Shown here piece by piece: positions 1 through 8,735 of a stretch of 23,389 bases of DNA (position 1 is its first letter; every line of letters starts with the position of its first letter). A program made the position numbers and the translations under genes. Below the pieces are notes generated by a model that was given only the letters and a program-made list of their open reading frames with translations, made no database searches and was not told the origin of the DNA. Source of the DNA: Lysobacterales bacterium UBA5700 (GTDB taxonomy: Bacteria; Pseudomonadota; Gammaproteobacteria; Xanthomonadales; Xanthomonadaceae); NCBI GenBank assembly GCA_002420085.1, contig DIHI01000116.1, forward strand, positions 31,463 to 54,851, read 5' to 3'.

Positions 1-590
1 ACGTGCGGCCGTCGCCAGTCGCGCGCGGTGCAGCCATTCGGTACAGCATGGCCGGTGCGCGCCAGGTGCAGCAGGAACTCATCGTACAGACTGGGCGCCG
101 CCAGCGCCTCGGCAAGTGTGGCGCTGGCGGCGGGATCGTGATCGAACACGGCGAGCATGTCGGCGTTCTTGTTGCCGAGCATGAACTCGACCACCCGATA
201 CTGGAGCGACTGGAACCCCGATGCCTGGCCGAGCGCGGGTCGGAAGCTCAGGTATTCGCTCGGGGTCAGGGTGTCGAGCACGGCCCACTGCTCGATCAGT
301 TGTCGCTGGATCTGCTTGATCCGCGCCAGATGCTTCTGGACGGCACCCAGCGTGTCGACACGCAGGCAGGCCATCGCCGCCCGCAGTTCGTGGATCACCA
401 GCTTCAGCCAGAGTTCGGCGACCTGATGCTGGACGATGAACAGCATTTCATCGTGGCAGGGCGGGTCGCTCAGTGGCACCTGGGCCGACAGCAGGGCATC
501 GAGATGCAGATAGCCGCCGTAACTGAGGCGGTCGCGCAGGTCGGTGGCGATTTCCCGTTCCAACGGGCGCAGATTGTCGGATGGCTTCAT
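1..590 (-). CDS. kynA: Tryptophan 2,3-dioxygenase, C-terminus cut by window edge
   Basis: This haem enzyme opens the indole ring of L-tryptophan with O2 to give N-formylkynurenine, the first step of the kynurenine pathway in the cytoplasm. About 196 residues are visible, and the reading frame is still open at position 1. Family signatures seen in order are [16 protein letters not shown] (about 22-37), [19 protein letters not shown] (about 47-65, containing the distal-haem-pocket histidine region), [11 protein letters not shown] and SGFQSLQYR, followed by [12 protein letters not shown]. The start at 588-590 gives an N-terminus ([11 protein letters not shown]) that resembles Xanthomonas homologues. 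Its ribosome binding site is weak. Family members are usually about 280 residues long, so roughly 85 are missing. The gene is divergent from the HDOD gene. No other kynurenine-pathway gene lies in the window. Identification is by remembered family motifs, with high certainty. Confidence 0.95.
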   Translation of the reverse strand, partial: MKPSDNLRPLEREIATDLRDRLSYGGYLHLDALLSAQVPLSDPPCHDEMLFIVQHQVAELWLKLVIHELRAAMACLRVDTLGAVQKHLARIKQIQRQLIEQWAVLDTLTPSEYLSFRPALGQASGFQSLQYRVVEFMLGNKNADMLAVFDHDPAASATLAEALAAPSLYDEFLLHLARTGHAVPNGCTARDWRRPH

Positions 591-894
591 GGGCCTGGGC
601 TCGGATGCGGGGGTGGTCGGACGGAACTGGCCGGCGGCAGACCCGGTCCAGGCCGTGCCTGCGGTGGTCCGGCGTCACCCATGGTACGGCAGGCCGGATG
701 CGGCACGTGCAGATCGTGGGTCGGGCGCGGGTTCGAGCCGATGGCCGACCGATCACGCCGGCACGGCATCAGCCCGACTCGGGATCGGCTAAAGAGTACG
801 AAAACCCGGCCGATAGGGCGTGTTGGCGGGGTCGCGCATTCCGCTGCCATCGGCACCGCGACCGCCACGGCATTTCCCAGAACCGGAGAACACC
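591..894. other. Intergenic region between divergent kynA and HDOD gene
   Basis: This stretch of 304 bp holds no credible gene. It is the shared 5' region of two divergent genes. On the plus strand it contains a FliA-type promoter and a GGAGA ribosome binding site (885-889). On the minus strand no convincing sigma-70 promoter for kynA is visible; the best -10 candidate (TACCAT on the minus strand, near 680) lacks a matching -35. Confidence 0.7.
790..816 (+). promoter_or_regulatory. FliA (sigma-28) flagellar-class promoter
   Basis: The sequence reads TAAAGAGT (790-797), then 11 bases, then GCCGATAG (809-816). The enterobacterial FliA consensus is TAAAGTTT-N11-GCCGATAA. The spacer length is exact, the -10 matches 7 of 8 positions, and the -35 matches its TAAAG core plus the final T. 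The expected transcript would start near 823 and leave a leader of about 70 nt before the ATG at 895. This places the downstream HDOD gene and probably the histidine kinase under late flagellar control. Confidence 0.85.
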
Positions 895-2043
895 ATGATC
901 CAACTCGAAGACGGCACCGCGCCGACCTCGGTCCTCATCATCGGCCGCGCCAACGAGAGCGAACGCGGTTTGCAGGCCGCGCTGAACGAACAGGGGCTGG
1001 ACTGGCAGGTCCGCCGAGTCGAGGACGCCGATGCCGCGCTGGCAGCCGTGACCGGCGATGCGATCGATATCGTGGTCGCCGATGCGCGGGCGATCGGCCG
1101 GCGCGCGGTCGGCCTGCTCGACGAGTTCCGTCGGCACCACCCCGAGGCGGTGCGGCTGCTGATGCTCGGCGACCAGGGTGAGCCGCCGGATGCCGCCATG
1201 ATGGAAATCGCCCATCGCATCCTGAGCCATCCATTGTGTGCCGAAGAACTGGTCGAAACCGTCTACGGGGTGCTCGAACTGCGGGAACTGCTGGATTCGC
1301 CACGGCTGAAAGGTTTCGTCGGGCGGATCACCGATCTGCCGCCGGCACCGTCGATCTATCTCGAACTGACCCAGGCGCTGCGCGATCCCGAATGCACCAC
1401 CGCCCGGCTGATCACCCTAGTGTCGAAGGATCCGGCACTGGCGGCACGGGTGCTGCGCCTGTGCAATTCAGCGTATTTCTCGGGTGGCCGGACGATCACG
1501 GACCTGCGTTCGGCAGTGATCCGGCTCGGCGCCGGTCATCTCGGCCGCCTGGTTCTGGCCAGCGAGGTGTTCGCCCATGCCGGTACGTTGCCGGCCAGCG
1601 AGCGCGAGGCACTCCAGCATCGGGCTCTGGAAAGCTCGCGGATCGCCCTGAATCTGCTGTCGGATGCCAGTGCCGATCTGGCGGCGACCGCCTGTCTGCT
1701 GGCCGAGGTCGGCAAGCTGCTGCCCGGCGTCGATCGCTCGGAACCCGAGGATGCCGATGCCCTCTCGGCGATCGAGCCGGGCTATGCCGATGTCGGCGCC
1801 TACCTGCTCGGCCTGTGGGGACTGCCCTTGCCGATCGTCGAGGCGGTCGCCAATCAGCACCGTCCGGGCCGCAGCGGCCATGGCGGGTTCTGGGTGACCG
1901 GGGCGGTCCATGTCGCACGGGCGCTGGCCTCGCAACGGCCGGTGGACGAACGCTACCTGGCCTCGGTCGCGATGACCGATCGCCTGCCCGAGTGGCAGGC
2001 CCTGGTGGCCGAAGGAAACCCCGCGCGCATGGCCTGCGGATGA
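895..2043 (+). CDS. HDOD-domain signalling protein with degenerate receiver-like N-terminus
   Basis: The protein is a 382-aa soluble regulator. Residues about 12-120 look like a response-regulator receiver fold. The strand IDIVVAD ends in D63 at the phospho-acceptor position, but the usual Lys-Pro near the end of the fold is SHP (111-113), so the lysine is replaced by His. Residues about 140-330 form an HDOD domain: LPPAPSIYLEL, SKDPALAARVLRLCNSAYF (177-195), ITDLRSAVIRLG. As in HDOD proteins generally, the metal-binding HD pair is gone (AEVGKLL where true HD domains have HDIGK). The start at 895 is chosen because GGAGA lies 5 nt upstream and the FliA promoter lies before it. The gene is followed after 99 bp, in the same frame, by a histidine kinase, probably in one transcript. 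HDOD proteins have been tied to motility and stress in other bacteria. The molecular function is unknown. Confidence 0.88.
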   Translation: MIQLEDGTAPTSVLIIGRANESERGLQAALNEQGLDWQVRRVEDADAALAAVTGDAIDIVVADARAIGRRAVGLLDEFRRHHPEAVRLLMLGDQGEPPDAAMMEIAHRILSHPLCAEELVETVYGVLELRELLDSPRLKGFVGRITDLPPAPSIYLELTQALRDPECTTARLITLVSKDPALAARVLRLCNSAYFSGGRTITDLRSAVIRLGAGHLGRLVLASEVFAHAGTLPASEREALQHRALESSRIALNLLSDASADLAATACLLAEVGKLLPGVDRSEPEDADALSAIEPGYADVGAYLLGLWGLPLPIVEAVANQHRPGRSGHGGFWVTGAVHVARALASQRPVDERYLASVAMTDRLPEWQALVAEGNPARMACG

Positions 2044-2142
2044 GTACACACCTCGATCGGCTGTGGACCGAACCGACCGGGCAGACCGACCGCACTGCCC
2101 GGACGGCGGCGATCGGTCGGACCACGGGCGAGGGCTGAATCC

Positions 2143-3255
2143 GTGCCGGACCGCTTTCTCGATCTGTTCGAGGCCGAGCCGATCGCCAAGCTGCTGGTCG
2201 ATGGCGATGGTCTGGTGCTGCTCGCCAATCGGGTCTGCCACGACTTGCTCGGTTATCCGCCGGGCGAGTTGCAGGGACTGGCGGTCGAATTGCTGCTGCC
2301 GTCGGCCTGCCGCGAGCGGCACGCCGGCCTGCGTGCGGCCTATCTCGCCAGCGCCAGCAGCGGCAGCGCGCGGCGGATGGCGGGGGGTCGCCAGTTGCAG
2401 GCACTGCGTCGGGACGGCATCGAACTGATGGTCGAGATCGGCCTCGGTCAGATTGCGATCGACGGCCGTCCGCTCACCGTGGTGTCGATGCTCGATGTCG
2501 GTCCACGCCGACAGCTTCGCGAGCGTGATCGGGCGCTGGCACGGGCGCGCGAACGCAACCGCGAACTGGCTGCCTTCGCCTACATCGCCTCGCACGATCT
2601 GCGCGAACCGCTGCGTCGCATCCGGGCATTCGTGGAACGGTTGGACCATCGCCTCGGCAGCACGCTCGATGCCGACAGTCGCAATGATCTCGATCGGATC
2701 ACGACCACGGTCACCCGCATGCAGGGCCTGATCGACAATCTGCTGCGCTACGCGGTTGCCGATGGGGGTGAAATCGTCTCGGTCGAGGTCGATCTCGATG
2801 CCATCCTGGCCGACACCCTCGCCGACCTGTCCGAGTCGATCGAGCGCAGCGGAGCGGAAATCCAGATCGAACCGCTGCCGCGCATCAAGGGCGATCCGTC
2901 GCTGCTGCGGCAACTGTTCCAGAACCTGCTGGCCAACGCGATCAAGTACGCAGCACCGCAACGGCGGCCCAAGGTCCGGATCGAGGTCGAGCCGGGGCCG
3001 GATGACGCAAGTTGTCGGTTGTACATCCGTGACAACGGGATCGGTTTCGACCCCCGTCATGCCGAACGCATCTTCGAGCCGTTCACCCGCCTGCATGGCC
3101 GCAGTGATCGGCCGGGCGCCGGCATCGGCCTGGCGATCGCCCGAAGGATCGTCGAGCGCCACGGCGGTCGGATCAGCGCGATCGGCGCGATCGGCGCGGG
3201 CGCCACGTTCGAGTTGATGCTTCCGCTTCCGGCACGCGGACCGACGACCGACTGA
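2143..3255 (+). CDS. Soluble PAS-domain sensor histidine kinase
   Basis: The protein has 370 residues and no membrane segment, so it is cytoplasmic. Residues 1-118 form a PAS domain (FLDLFEAEPIAKLLVDGDG, then NRVCHDLLGYPPGEL). A short charged coiled linker follows at about 120-143 (RRQLRERDRALARARERNRE). The HisKA dimerisation domain carries the phospho-acceptor H151 in ASHDLREPLR. The ATPase domain has the N box (NLLANAIKYA, N265), the G1 box DNGIGFD (297-303), the F box IFEPFTRLH (310-318) and the G2 box GAGIGLAI (325-332), so the kinase should be active. The start is GTG, with GAGGG about 8 nt upstream. No classical response regulator is next to it. The preceding HDOD protein, with its receiver-like domain, is the obvious candidate partner, but that is inference from gene order. 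Confidence 0.93.
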   Translation: MPDRFLDLFEAEPIAKLLVDGDGLVLLANRVCHDLLGYPPGELQGLAVELLLPSACRERHAGLRAAYLASASSGSARRMAGGRQLQALRRDGIELMVEIGLGQIAIDGRPLTVVSMLDVGPRRQLRERDRALARARERNRELAAFAYIASHDLREPLRRIRAFVERLDHRLGSTLDADSRNDLDRITTTVTRMQGLIDNLLRYAVADGGEIVSVEVDLDAILADTLADLSESIERSGAEIQIEPLPRIKGDPSLLRQLFQNLLANAIKYAAPQRRPKVRIEVEPGPDDASCRLYIRDNGIGFDPRHAERIFEPFTRLHGRSDRPGAGIGLAIARRIVERHGGRISAIGAIGAGATFELMLPLPARGPTTD

Positions 3256-3276
3256 GCACCATGGCCCAGGCTCGGT

Positions 3277-3294
3277 GCCTGCCGGATCGCAGGC
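3277..3294. terminator. Possible bidirectional hairpin between convergent genes
   Basis: GCCTGC (3277-3282) and GCAGGC (3289-3294) form a 6-bp stem around a 6-nt loop in the 45-bp gap between the histidine kinase and recD, which are transcribed towards each other. There is no T-tract on either side, so this is at best a weak or Rho-assisted terminator. Confidence 0.3.
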
Positions 3295-3300
3295 GCACGA

Positions 3301-5121
3301 TCAACCCGCGAGCCGCGCGACGATCCGGCGCGCCAGGGCGCCATGACCCGGCAGGGTCCGAGCCAGCGCCGTGTGCAGGTGCTCGGGCGTGCCGAACACA
3401 TCAATGCTCCGCCGCGCCCGCGAGAAGGCGGTGTAGAGCATCTGCCGGGACAGCGCCGGCCCCGCCTCGCCGGAGGGCAGCACCAGTCCGACATGGCGGT
3501 ATTCCGAGCCCTGACTCTTGTGAACGGTGGTGGCGAAGGCGCCCTCGTGGCTGGGCAGCAGATCCGGCGGAAAACAGCGCGCCGGGGCCGTACCGGAACC
3601 CTCGAACCAGACGCCGAGCCGGCCCTCGGCATCGGCCAGACACAGGCCGACATCGCCATTGAACAGGCCGACGCCGTAGTCGTTGCGGCTGATCATCACC
3701 TGGCGGCCGGGGAACCACGGGGAACCCTCACGGCGCCCGATCCGGGCCAGCAATCGGGCCTCGATCCGGGCGTGACAGGCCGGGGCGCCGAACTCACCCT
3801 CGCGCAGAACACACAGCAATTGCCGTTCGCGGGCCATCGCCAGCCGCTCGACCGCAGCACCAGCCGGATCGCTGCGGTCGAGCGGGGCGAGCAGGCCGAC
3901 CGAACGCCAGTGGCCATGCAGGGCATCGGCCCAGCGATCCAGGCTGACCGCCAGGCTGCGGGCATCCTCCAGTGCATGCAGACCCAGGCGATCGCCGGCC
4001 GCCGTCCAGGCGGCGGCGAAGGCCGCGCCATCGCCATCGCGAACCGCCGCCAGCAGCGGTTGCAAGGCATCGTCGGCCCGAAAGCCATGCCGGAGTTCGA
4101 CCCGATCGCCGCTCTGGCGACGGCCGAGGGCAGCAACCAGATCGATCAGGGCCGAACCGCCGCCGACCGGGGTCAACTGGTCGGGATCGCCGACCAGGAT
4201 CAGCCGCGCCGCGTCCGGCAGGGCATCCAACAGGCCGGCCAGCAGGCCAACGTCGAGCATCGAGGCTTCATCGACCACCACGATGTCGGCAGCCAGCGGA
4301 GCGCTGGCGCGATGACGGAAGCGGTTGCCGCGCGCACTCGCTCCGAGCAGACGGTGCAGGGTCGAGGGGGCGTCGTCGGGAATCCGATCGAGCAGCGGCC
4401 ACCAGTCAGACGAGAGCGGTCGGGTCGGATGCGCGATCAGTGCCTGCTTGCCCTGCCGGATCGCCTGCGCCAGCCGTTGAGCGGCCTTGCCGGTCGGTGC
4501 AGCCAGCCGAACCGTGGTGCCGGCCTCCGCGCCATGCAGCATGCCGAGCAGCATGCGCAGCACGGTGGTGGTCTTGCCGGTGCCGGGGCCGCCAGTCAGG
4601 ACGAACAGGGCGCGGCCGGGCGCTTCCCGGACCGCCTGACGCTGCATCGACAGACGCGGATCATGGTCGCCGTGGAACAGATCGTCCAGCACCGCCTCGT
4701 CCAGCGGCTGCGGTTCGGCGTCGGCGAGGCGCCGACACACCCGTCGGACCAGTTCGGTTTCCTGCCGGTAGTTGCGGCGCAGGTAGAACAGTCCTTCGCG
4801 ATGGACGAACGGGGTCGAACTGCTCGTGCCATCGCTGCCGTCCTCGTCCTCGCTGCCGATCTCGGCGACCAGAGCGCTGCTGCGCACGGCAGCGATCTCG
4901 GCGGGCGACCACTCGGGCAGGCCGGCCTCGGCGGCAACCGCACCCGACAGCGGCAGGGCGGTCAAGCCCAGGCCATCGGCATGGGCGGCCCAGCCAGCGG
5001 CGTGGGCGAGCAGCAGATCGCCACCATGAGCCAAGGTCCAGCGCGCCAGGGCCAGATCGATGGCACGCCAGGCCGACGGCGGCCGCAGTTCGGGCATGGC
5101 CTGGAAGCGATAGCCACTCAT
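3301..5121 (-). CDS. recD: Exodeoxyribonuclease V subunit alpha (RecD helicase)
   Basis: This is the fast 5'-3' SF1B helicase motor of RecBCD, which unwinds DNA ends for recombinational repair. The 606 residues match the usual length (E. coli about 608). Motifs seen are Walker A GGPGTGKTTT (177-186), APTGKAAQRLA (208-218), Walker B VVDEASM (282-288), GDPDQLTPVGGG (311-322), NDYGVGLFNGD (480-490), TTVHKSQGSE (531-540) and YTAFSRAR (563-570). The start is the ATG at 5119-5121. This ATG overlaps the recB stop as ATGA, which rules out the longer open frame reaching into recB and implies translational coupling. The gene is last in the recC-recB-recD unit and converges on the histidine kinase. No inactivating change was seen. 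Confidence 0.97.
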   Translation of the reverse strand: MSGYRFQAMPELRPPSAWRAIDLALARWTLAHGGDLLLAHAAGWAAHADGLGLTALPLSGAVAAEAGLPEWSPAEIAAVRSSALVAEIGSEDEDGSDGTSSSTPFVHREGLFYLRRNYRQETELVRRVCRRLADAEPQPLDEAVLDDLFHGDHDPRLSMQRQAVREAPGRALFVLTGGPGTGKTTTVLRMLLGMLHGAEAGTTVRLAAPTGKAAQRLAQAIRQGKQALIAHPTRPLSSDWWPLLDRIPDDAPSTLHRLLGASARGNRFRHRASAPLAADIVVVDEASMLDVGLLAGLLDALPDAARLILVGDPDQLTPVGGGSALIDLVAALGRRQSGDRVELRHGFRADDALQPLLAAVRDGDGAAFAAAWTAAGDRLGLHALEDARSLAVSLDRWADALHGHWRSVGLLAPLDRSDPAGAAVERLAMARERQLLCVLREGEFGAPACHARIEARLLARIGRREGSPWFPGRQVMISRNDYGVGLFNGDVGLCLADAEGRLGVWFEGSGTAPARCFPPDLLPSHEGAFATTVHKSQGSEYRHVGLVLPSGEAGPALSRQMLYTAFSRARRSIDVFGTPEHLHTALARTLPGHGALARRIVARLAG

Positions 5122-8100
5122 GTCGGTGTCTCCGTGACCATCACACCCGCCAGGACGCGATCGACGGCGGCGATCAGTTCCGGGCTGAACCGCTGGCTCC
5201 AGATGCCGACCGATGGTGCCAGTCCGGTCGCACGCAGGAACAGATACAGGCATTCGCCGAGTTGCCGGTCGCGGCGATAGTCGGGCAGCCGGCTGCGCAA
5301 GTGGCGATCGAGCGCGACCGTGTACAGCAGGGCCTGGAACCGATAGCCATGCCCGGCCATGGCCCGATCCAGGGCGGCATCGCGGTAATCGTCCAGACGC
5401 GCTCCCAGCCAATTGCCCTTGTAGTCGAGCACATGGAATCGCCCCTCGTGGCGGAAACAGAGGTCGATCTTGCCGCTCATCAGGCCATCCAGGGTGTACC
5501 GTCCGCTGCCGGACAGCGGGTCCGGTTCGCCATGCTCGCGACAGGCACGCCGGAGTCGATCGACATCGACCCCGACCAGCGGAAAATGGAAGGCCATCTC
5601 GACTCGCTGGTCGGTCGCCGAAAGCCGGTCCAGGCGCAGACCAGGCCGCAACTCGACCGCCAGTGTGTGGTCGAGCCGCTCGGCGACCCGCTCGGCCAGC
5701 GACTCTGCCGGCGGGTTCGGCTCGCAGACGTCGAATTCGTCCAGGCTGCGTTCGATCAGTTCGATCTGTTCGCGCAGCGGTCGGTCCGGTCGGCGCCGTT
5801 CGAGGATGGCATGCACGGCATTGCCGAAACCGATGCCGCGCACGCCGGCCAGGGCGAGCAGTGCCGGATGCGCCACCGAACCGGGCTCACCCAGCGAGGT
5901 CGGCGCCGCCGGATCCGTGCCAGCCAGACCGGGATCGAGATCGCCACCGGCCTCATCGTCGGCGGCGCGCGCTTCGTCGGTCACGGCCACGGTCTCGGCG
6001 CGCCGCCACAGGGCCGAAAAACTGTAGCGATGGCTGATCGGTCGCGGCGATGGCAATGGCGGCGGCGGCCGACAGTCGATCCAAGGTTCGACCGGCAGCG
6101 GCCGGGCTGAATCAACCGGCCGCTCGCCGTGTACTCGCCAGTCGATGCCATCCAGGCCAGCCAGCGAGGGCTGCCCCAGCGTCTGGAAGGCGTGCGCCAG
6201 AATGGCATCGAGCGGCGAGCGTTCGGGGTCGCGTGCGGGCGACTTCTTTGCACCGTCCTGGCTGCGCTCCGGCGGCAGGCAGAACAGGTGGCAGGCGTGG
6301 CGGGCGCGGGTCAGGGCGACGTACAGCACCCGGAATCGCTCATCCTGGTCGGCCTGGGCCGCCAGTGCTCGGGTCCGCAGCCAGTCCGGGCCACCGACAT
6401 CGAGCCAGCGCCGACCGTCCGCGTGGATCAGTGGCAGGTCATCGCGCCGACCACGGTGCATCCACATCAAGGGCAGGAACACGACCGGGAACTCCAGCCC
6501 CTTGCTCATGTGCAGGGTCAGCAGGCGCACCCGATCGGCATCCGACTCCAGCCGCAATCGGGCCTCCTCGGCCGCCGCATCATCATCGGGTCCACCACGC
6601 TGACGATCGAACCAGGCCAGCAGTTCCTCCGGACCGGACACACGGGCCGACTGAGCTTGCAGCAGTTCTCCCAGGTGGCGCAGATCGGTCAGGCCACGCT
6701 CGCGCCGATCCTCGCCGAACCCGCGACCGGCCTCGGCCGCATGACCGGCCACGGCCAGCACCACAGCCAGGACGCCGGCCTCGCGCCAGCGTTGGCGCCA
6801 CACATGCAGGCGGCCGGCGTGCTCACGCCAGCCTTCGGGTTGTGCATCGAGTTCCACCATCGCAGCAAAATCGAGGCCGTACAGGTCGGTGGTCAGTGCC
6901 GCCCGCACCCGGCCCTCGTCTTCGAGGTGGTGGATGCCGGACAGCAACACGTGCAGATCGCGCGCCAGACTGACCTCGAACACACTGCGTCGGCCAACCC
7001 CCACGCAGTGGACACCACGCTGACGCAGTTCCTCGTGCAGGGCGGCGATGTCATCGTTGCGGGGCAGCAGGACAGCGACATCGCCCGGTCCGACCCGGCG
7101 CGAGCCGATCCGGACATCACCAGCGAGCAGATCGGCGATCGCCTCGGCGCAGTCGGCCAGTGCCCGTCGCCGCCGATCAGGCTGGTTCGGCTCGGGATCG
7201 CTGCGGTAGTGGCAGACCAGCGGTCGCCGACACGGCTGACCCTCGATCGACAGGGGATCACGATCGGCATCCGGGCCGGGCTGCACCGGCAGGTAGGCGA
7301 TGTCGTCCCGGTAGCGGCTCAGGGTACGACCGCCGGCCTCGAACAGGGCGTTGAGGGCGCCGATCAGGGCGGTGCTGGATCGAAAGTTGACCCCCAGGCG
7401 CAGATGCCGGTCGGCACTCGTCCGAGCACGTCGATAGACCTCGATGTCACCACCGCGAAAGCCGTAGATCGCCTGCTTGGGATCGCCGATCATCGCCAAC
7501 AGGCCGCGCGCCTGGCCGTCGTCGTCACGATGGATGGCATCGAGGATGCCGTACTGAAGGCCATCGGTGTCCTGGAACTCATCGACCAGGATGACCGGCC
7601 ACTGCTCGAACAGCCGGTCGGCCAGCGATCGGCCCCGCTCGCCATGCAGGGCATCGGCGACCCGCTCGATCAGGCCGTCGAAGCCGATCCGCCCCTGCTC
7701 GGCGGCGATCCGGTCGCGTCGCGTGCGCAACGCCGCGCGAAACCGGCTCAGAGCGGCGGCCTTGGCCTCGGCCTCGGGCCGGGCCAGAACCGCCGCCAGA
7801 TCGGCAACCCAGGCCGGGAAGCCGTCGGCGAAATAGCCGCTACCGTCAGCGTTTTTGAACTGTTTTTCGTCCGGTTCGCGCAGGCTGGCGAGGGTCTTTT
7901 CGATCTCTTTGCCGCCGAACGCTACCGTCGTGTCGCCGGCGTCGATGTGCTCGGCGAGCTTCAGCAGGCTGGTGCGCAGGGCGGAATTGGCGCGAGCGAA
8001 GGTGACGGCATCGATCCGGGCGCGGATCGTCTGTGCGTTTTCCGGGGCGATCGCCTCGGCCAGACGCATCCCGGCGACCGGGTAGACCTCGACATCGGCA

Positions 8101-8735
8101 CGCGCGACCCGTCGCAAGGCGTGTCCGAACGTCGCCCGCCCGGCTTCGTACCAGACCCGCTCGCCGGCTTCCAATTCGCCAGGCGACTGCGCCAGACCGC
8201 GCCAGAGATCGTCGATCAGGGTCTCGTCGAGGTCGTCCAGGGCGCCGCTTTCACCCAGCCCGAAGGCGACCCCGCACTCGATCGGATGATCACGCAGGAT
8301 GCGCCCACACAGGCGGTGCAAGGTGCCGATCGGGGCCAGATCGAGATCGGCCAGGGCCAGTTGCAGGCGGATGCGATCGCGCCAGCGCTGATCATCCGAC
8401 GACCAACGGCCGGCCAACCAGCCGGCATCGTCGGCCGCTGCCGGCGAGGACATGCCCGTCTCATCCGCGACGTCCGCCGGATCGGTCCGACCCAGTGCCC
8501 AGAGCAGCCGGGCACGGATGCGCTCGCGCAGTTCCTCCGCCGCCGCTTCGGTGAAGGTGGCCACCGCGATCGCACTCGGCGGCAAGGTCTGCTCCAGCAA
8601 CAGACGCAGGTACAGCACGGTGATCGTCCAGGTCTTGCCGGTGCCGGCACTGGCTTCGATCAGGCATCGGCCGGGCGCGGCCAGATCGAGTTCCCGCCAG
8701 GATCGCGCGTGTCTGACGGCGAGGTCCGGGCTCAT
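5118..8735 (-). CDS. recB: Exodeoxyribonuclease V subunit beta (RecB helicase-nuclease)
   Basis: The 1205-aa protein combines the 3'-5' SF1A helicase with the only nuclease of RecBCD and the RecA-loading surface. Helicase motifs are Walker A EASAGTGKT (27-35), ATFTEAAAEELRERI (59-73), DEFQDT (385-390), GDPKQAIYGFRGGD (417-430), GVNFRSS (448-454), LLTLHMSKGLEFPVV (738-752) and VLYVALTRAR (803-812). The C-terminal nuclease keeps its metal-binding set: H975 in AVHAILE, D1091 in SGKIDL, and D1104 and K1106 in LDYK. The complex should therefore be nuclease-competent. The start chosen is the ATG at 8733-8735, overlapping the recC stop as ATGA. An in-frame start 39 bases upstream lies inside recC and is less likely. 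The linker around 870-955 is rich in Pro and acidic residues and is poorly conserved in this family. Confidence 0.97.
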   Translation of the reverse strand: MSPDLAVRHARSWRELDLAAPGRCLIEASAGTGKTWTITVLYLRLLLEQTLPPSAIAVATFTEAAAEELRERIRARLLWALGRTDPADVADETGMSSPAAADDAGWLAGRWSSDDQRWRDRIRLQLALADLDLAPIGTLHRLCGRILRDHPIECGVAFGLGESGALDDLDETLIDDLWRGLAQSPGELEAGERVWYEAGRATFGHALRRVARADVEVYPVAGMRLAEAIAPENAQTIRARIDAVTFARANSALRTSLLKLAEHIDAGDTTVAFGGKEIEKTLASLREPDEKQFKNADGSGYFADGFPAWVADLAAVLARPEAEAKAAALSRFRAALRTRRDRIAAEQGRIGFDGLIERVADALHGERGRSLADRLFEQWPVILVDEFQDTDGLQYGILDAIHRDDDGQARGLLAMIGDPKQAIYGFRGGDIEVYRRARTSADRHLRLGVNFRSSTALIGALNALFEAGGRTLSRYRDDIAYLPVQPGPDADRDPLSIEGQPCRRPLVCHYRSDPEPNQPDRRRRALADCAEAIADLLAGDVRIGSRRVGPGDVAVLLPRNDDIAALHEELRQRGVHCVGVGRRSVFEVSLARDLHVLLSGIHHLEDEGRVRAALTTDLYGLDFAAMVELDAQPEGWREHAGRLHVWRQRWREAGVLAVVLAVAGHAAEAGRGFGEDRRERGLTDLRHLGELLQAQSARVSGPEELLAWFDRQRGGPDDDAAAEEARLRLESDADRVRLLTLHMSKGLEFPVVFLPLMWMHRGRRDDLPLIHADGRRWLDVGGPDWLRTRALAAQADQDERFRVLYVALTRARHACHLFCLPPERSQDGAKKSPARDPERSPLDAILAHAFQTLGQPSLAGLDGIDWRVHGERPVDSARPLPVEPWIDCRPPPPLPSPRPISHRYSFSALWRRAETVAVTDEARAADDEAGGDLDPGLAGTDPAAPTSLGEPGSVAHPALLALAGVRGIGFGNAVHAILERRRPDRPLREQIELIERSLDEFDVCEPNPPAESLAERVAERLDHTLAVELRPGLRLDRLSATDQRVEMAFHFPLVGVDVDRLRRACREHGEPDPLSGSGRYTLDGLMSGKIDLCFRHEGRFHVLDYKGNWLGARLDDYRDAALDRAMAGHGYRFQALLYTVALDRHLRSRLPDYRRDRQLGECLYLFLRATGLAPSVGIWSQRFSPELIAAVDRVLAGVMVTETPT

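Noticed and set aside
725..780. A GGTTCGAGCC sequence resembling a tRNA T-arm
   Set aside because: The flanking bases do not form the T stem, and no acceptor, anticodon or D arms can be drawn around it.
3..1181. A 392-codon plus-strand open frame across kynA and the start of the HDOD gene
   Set aside because: It crosses a clear divergent promoter region and is antisense to kynA. It has no recognisable domain.
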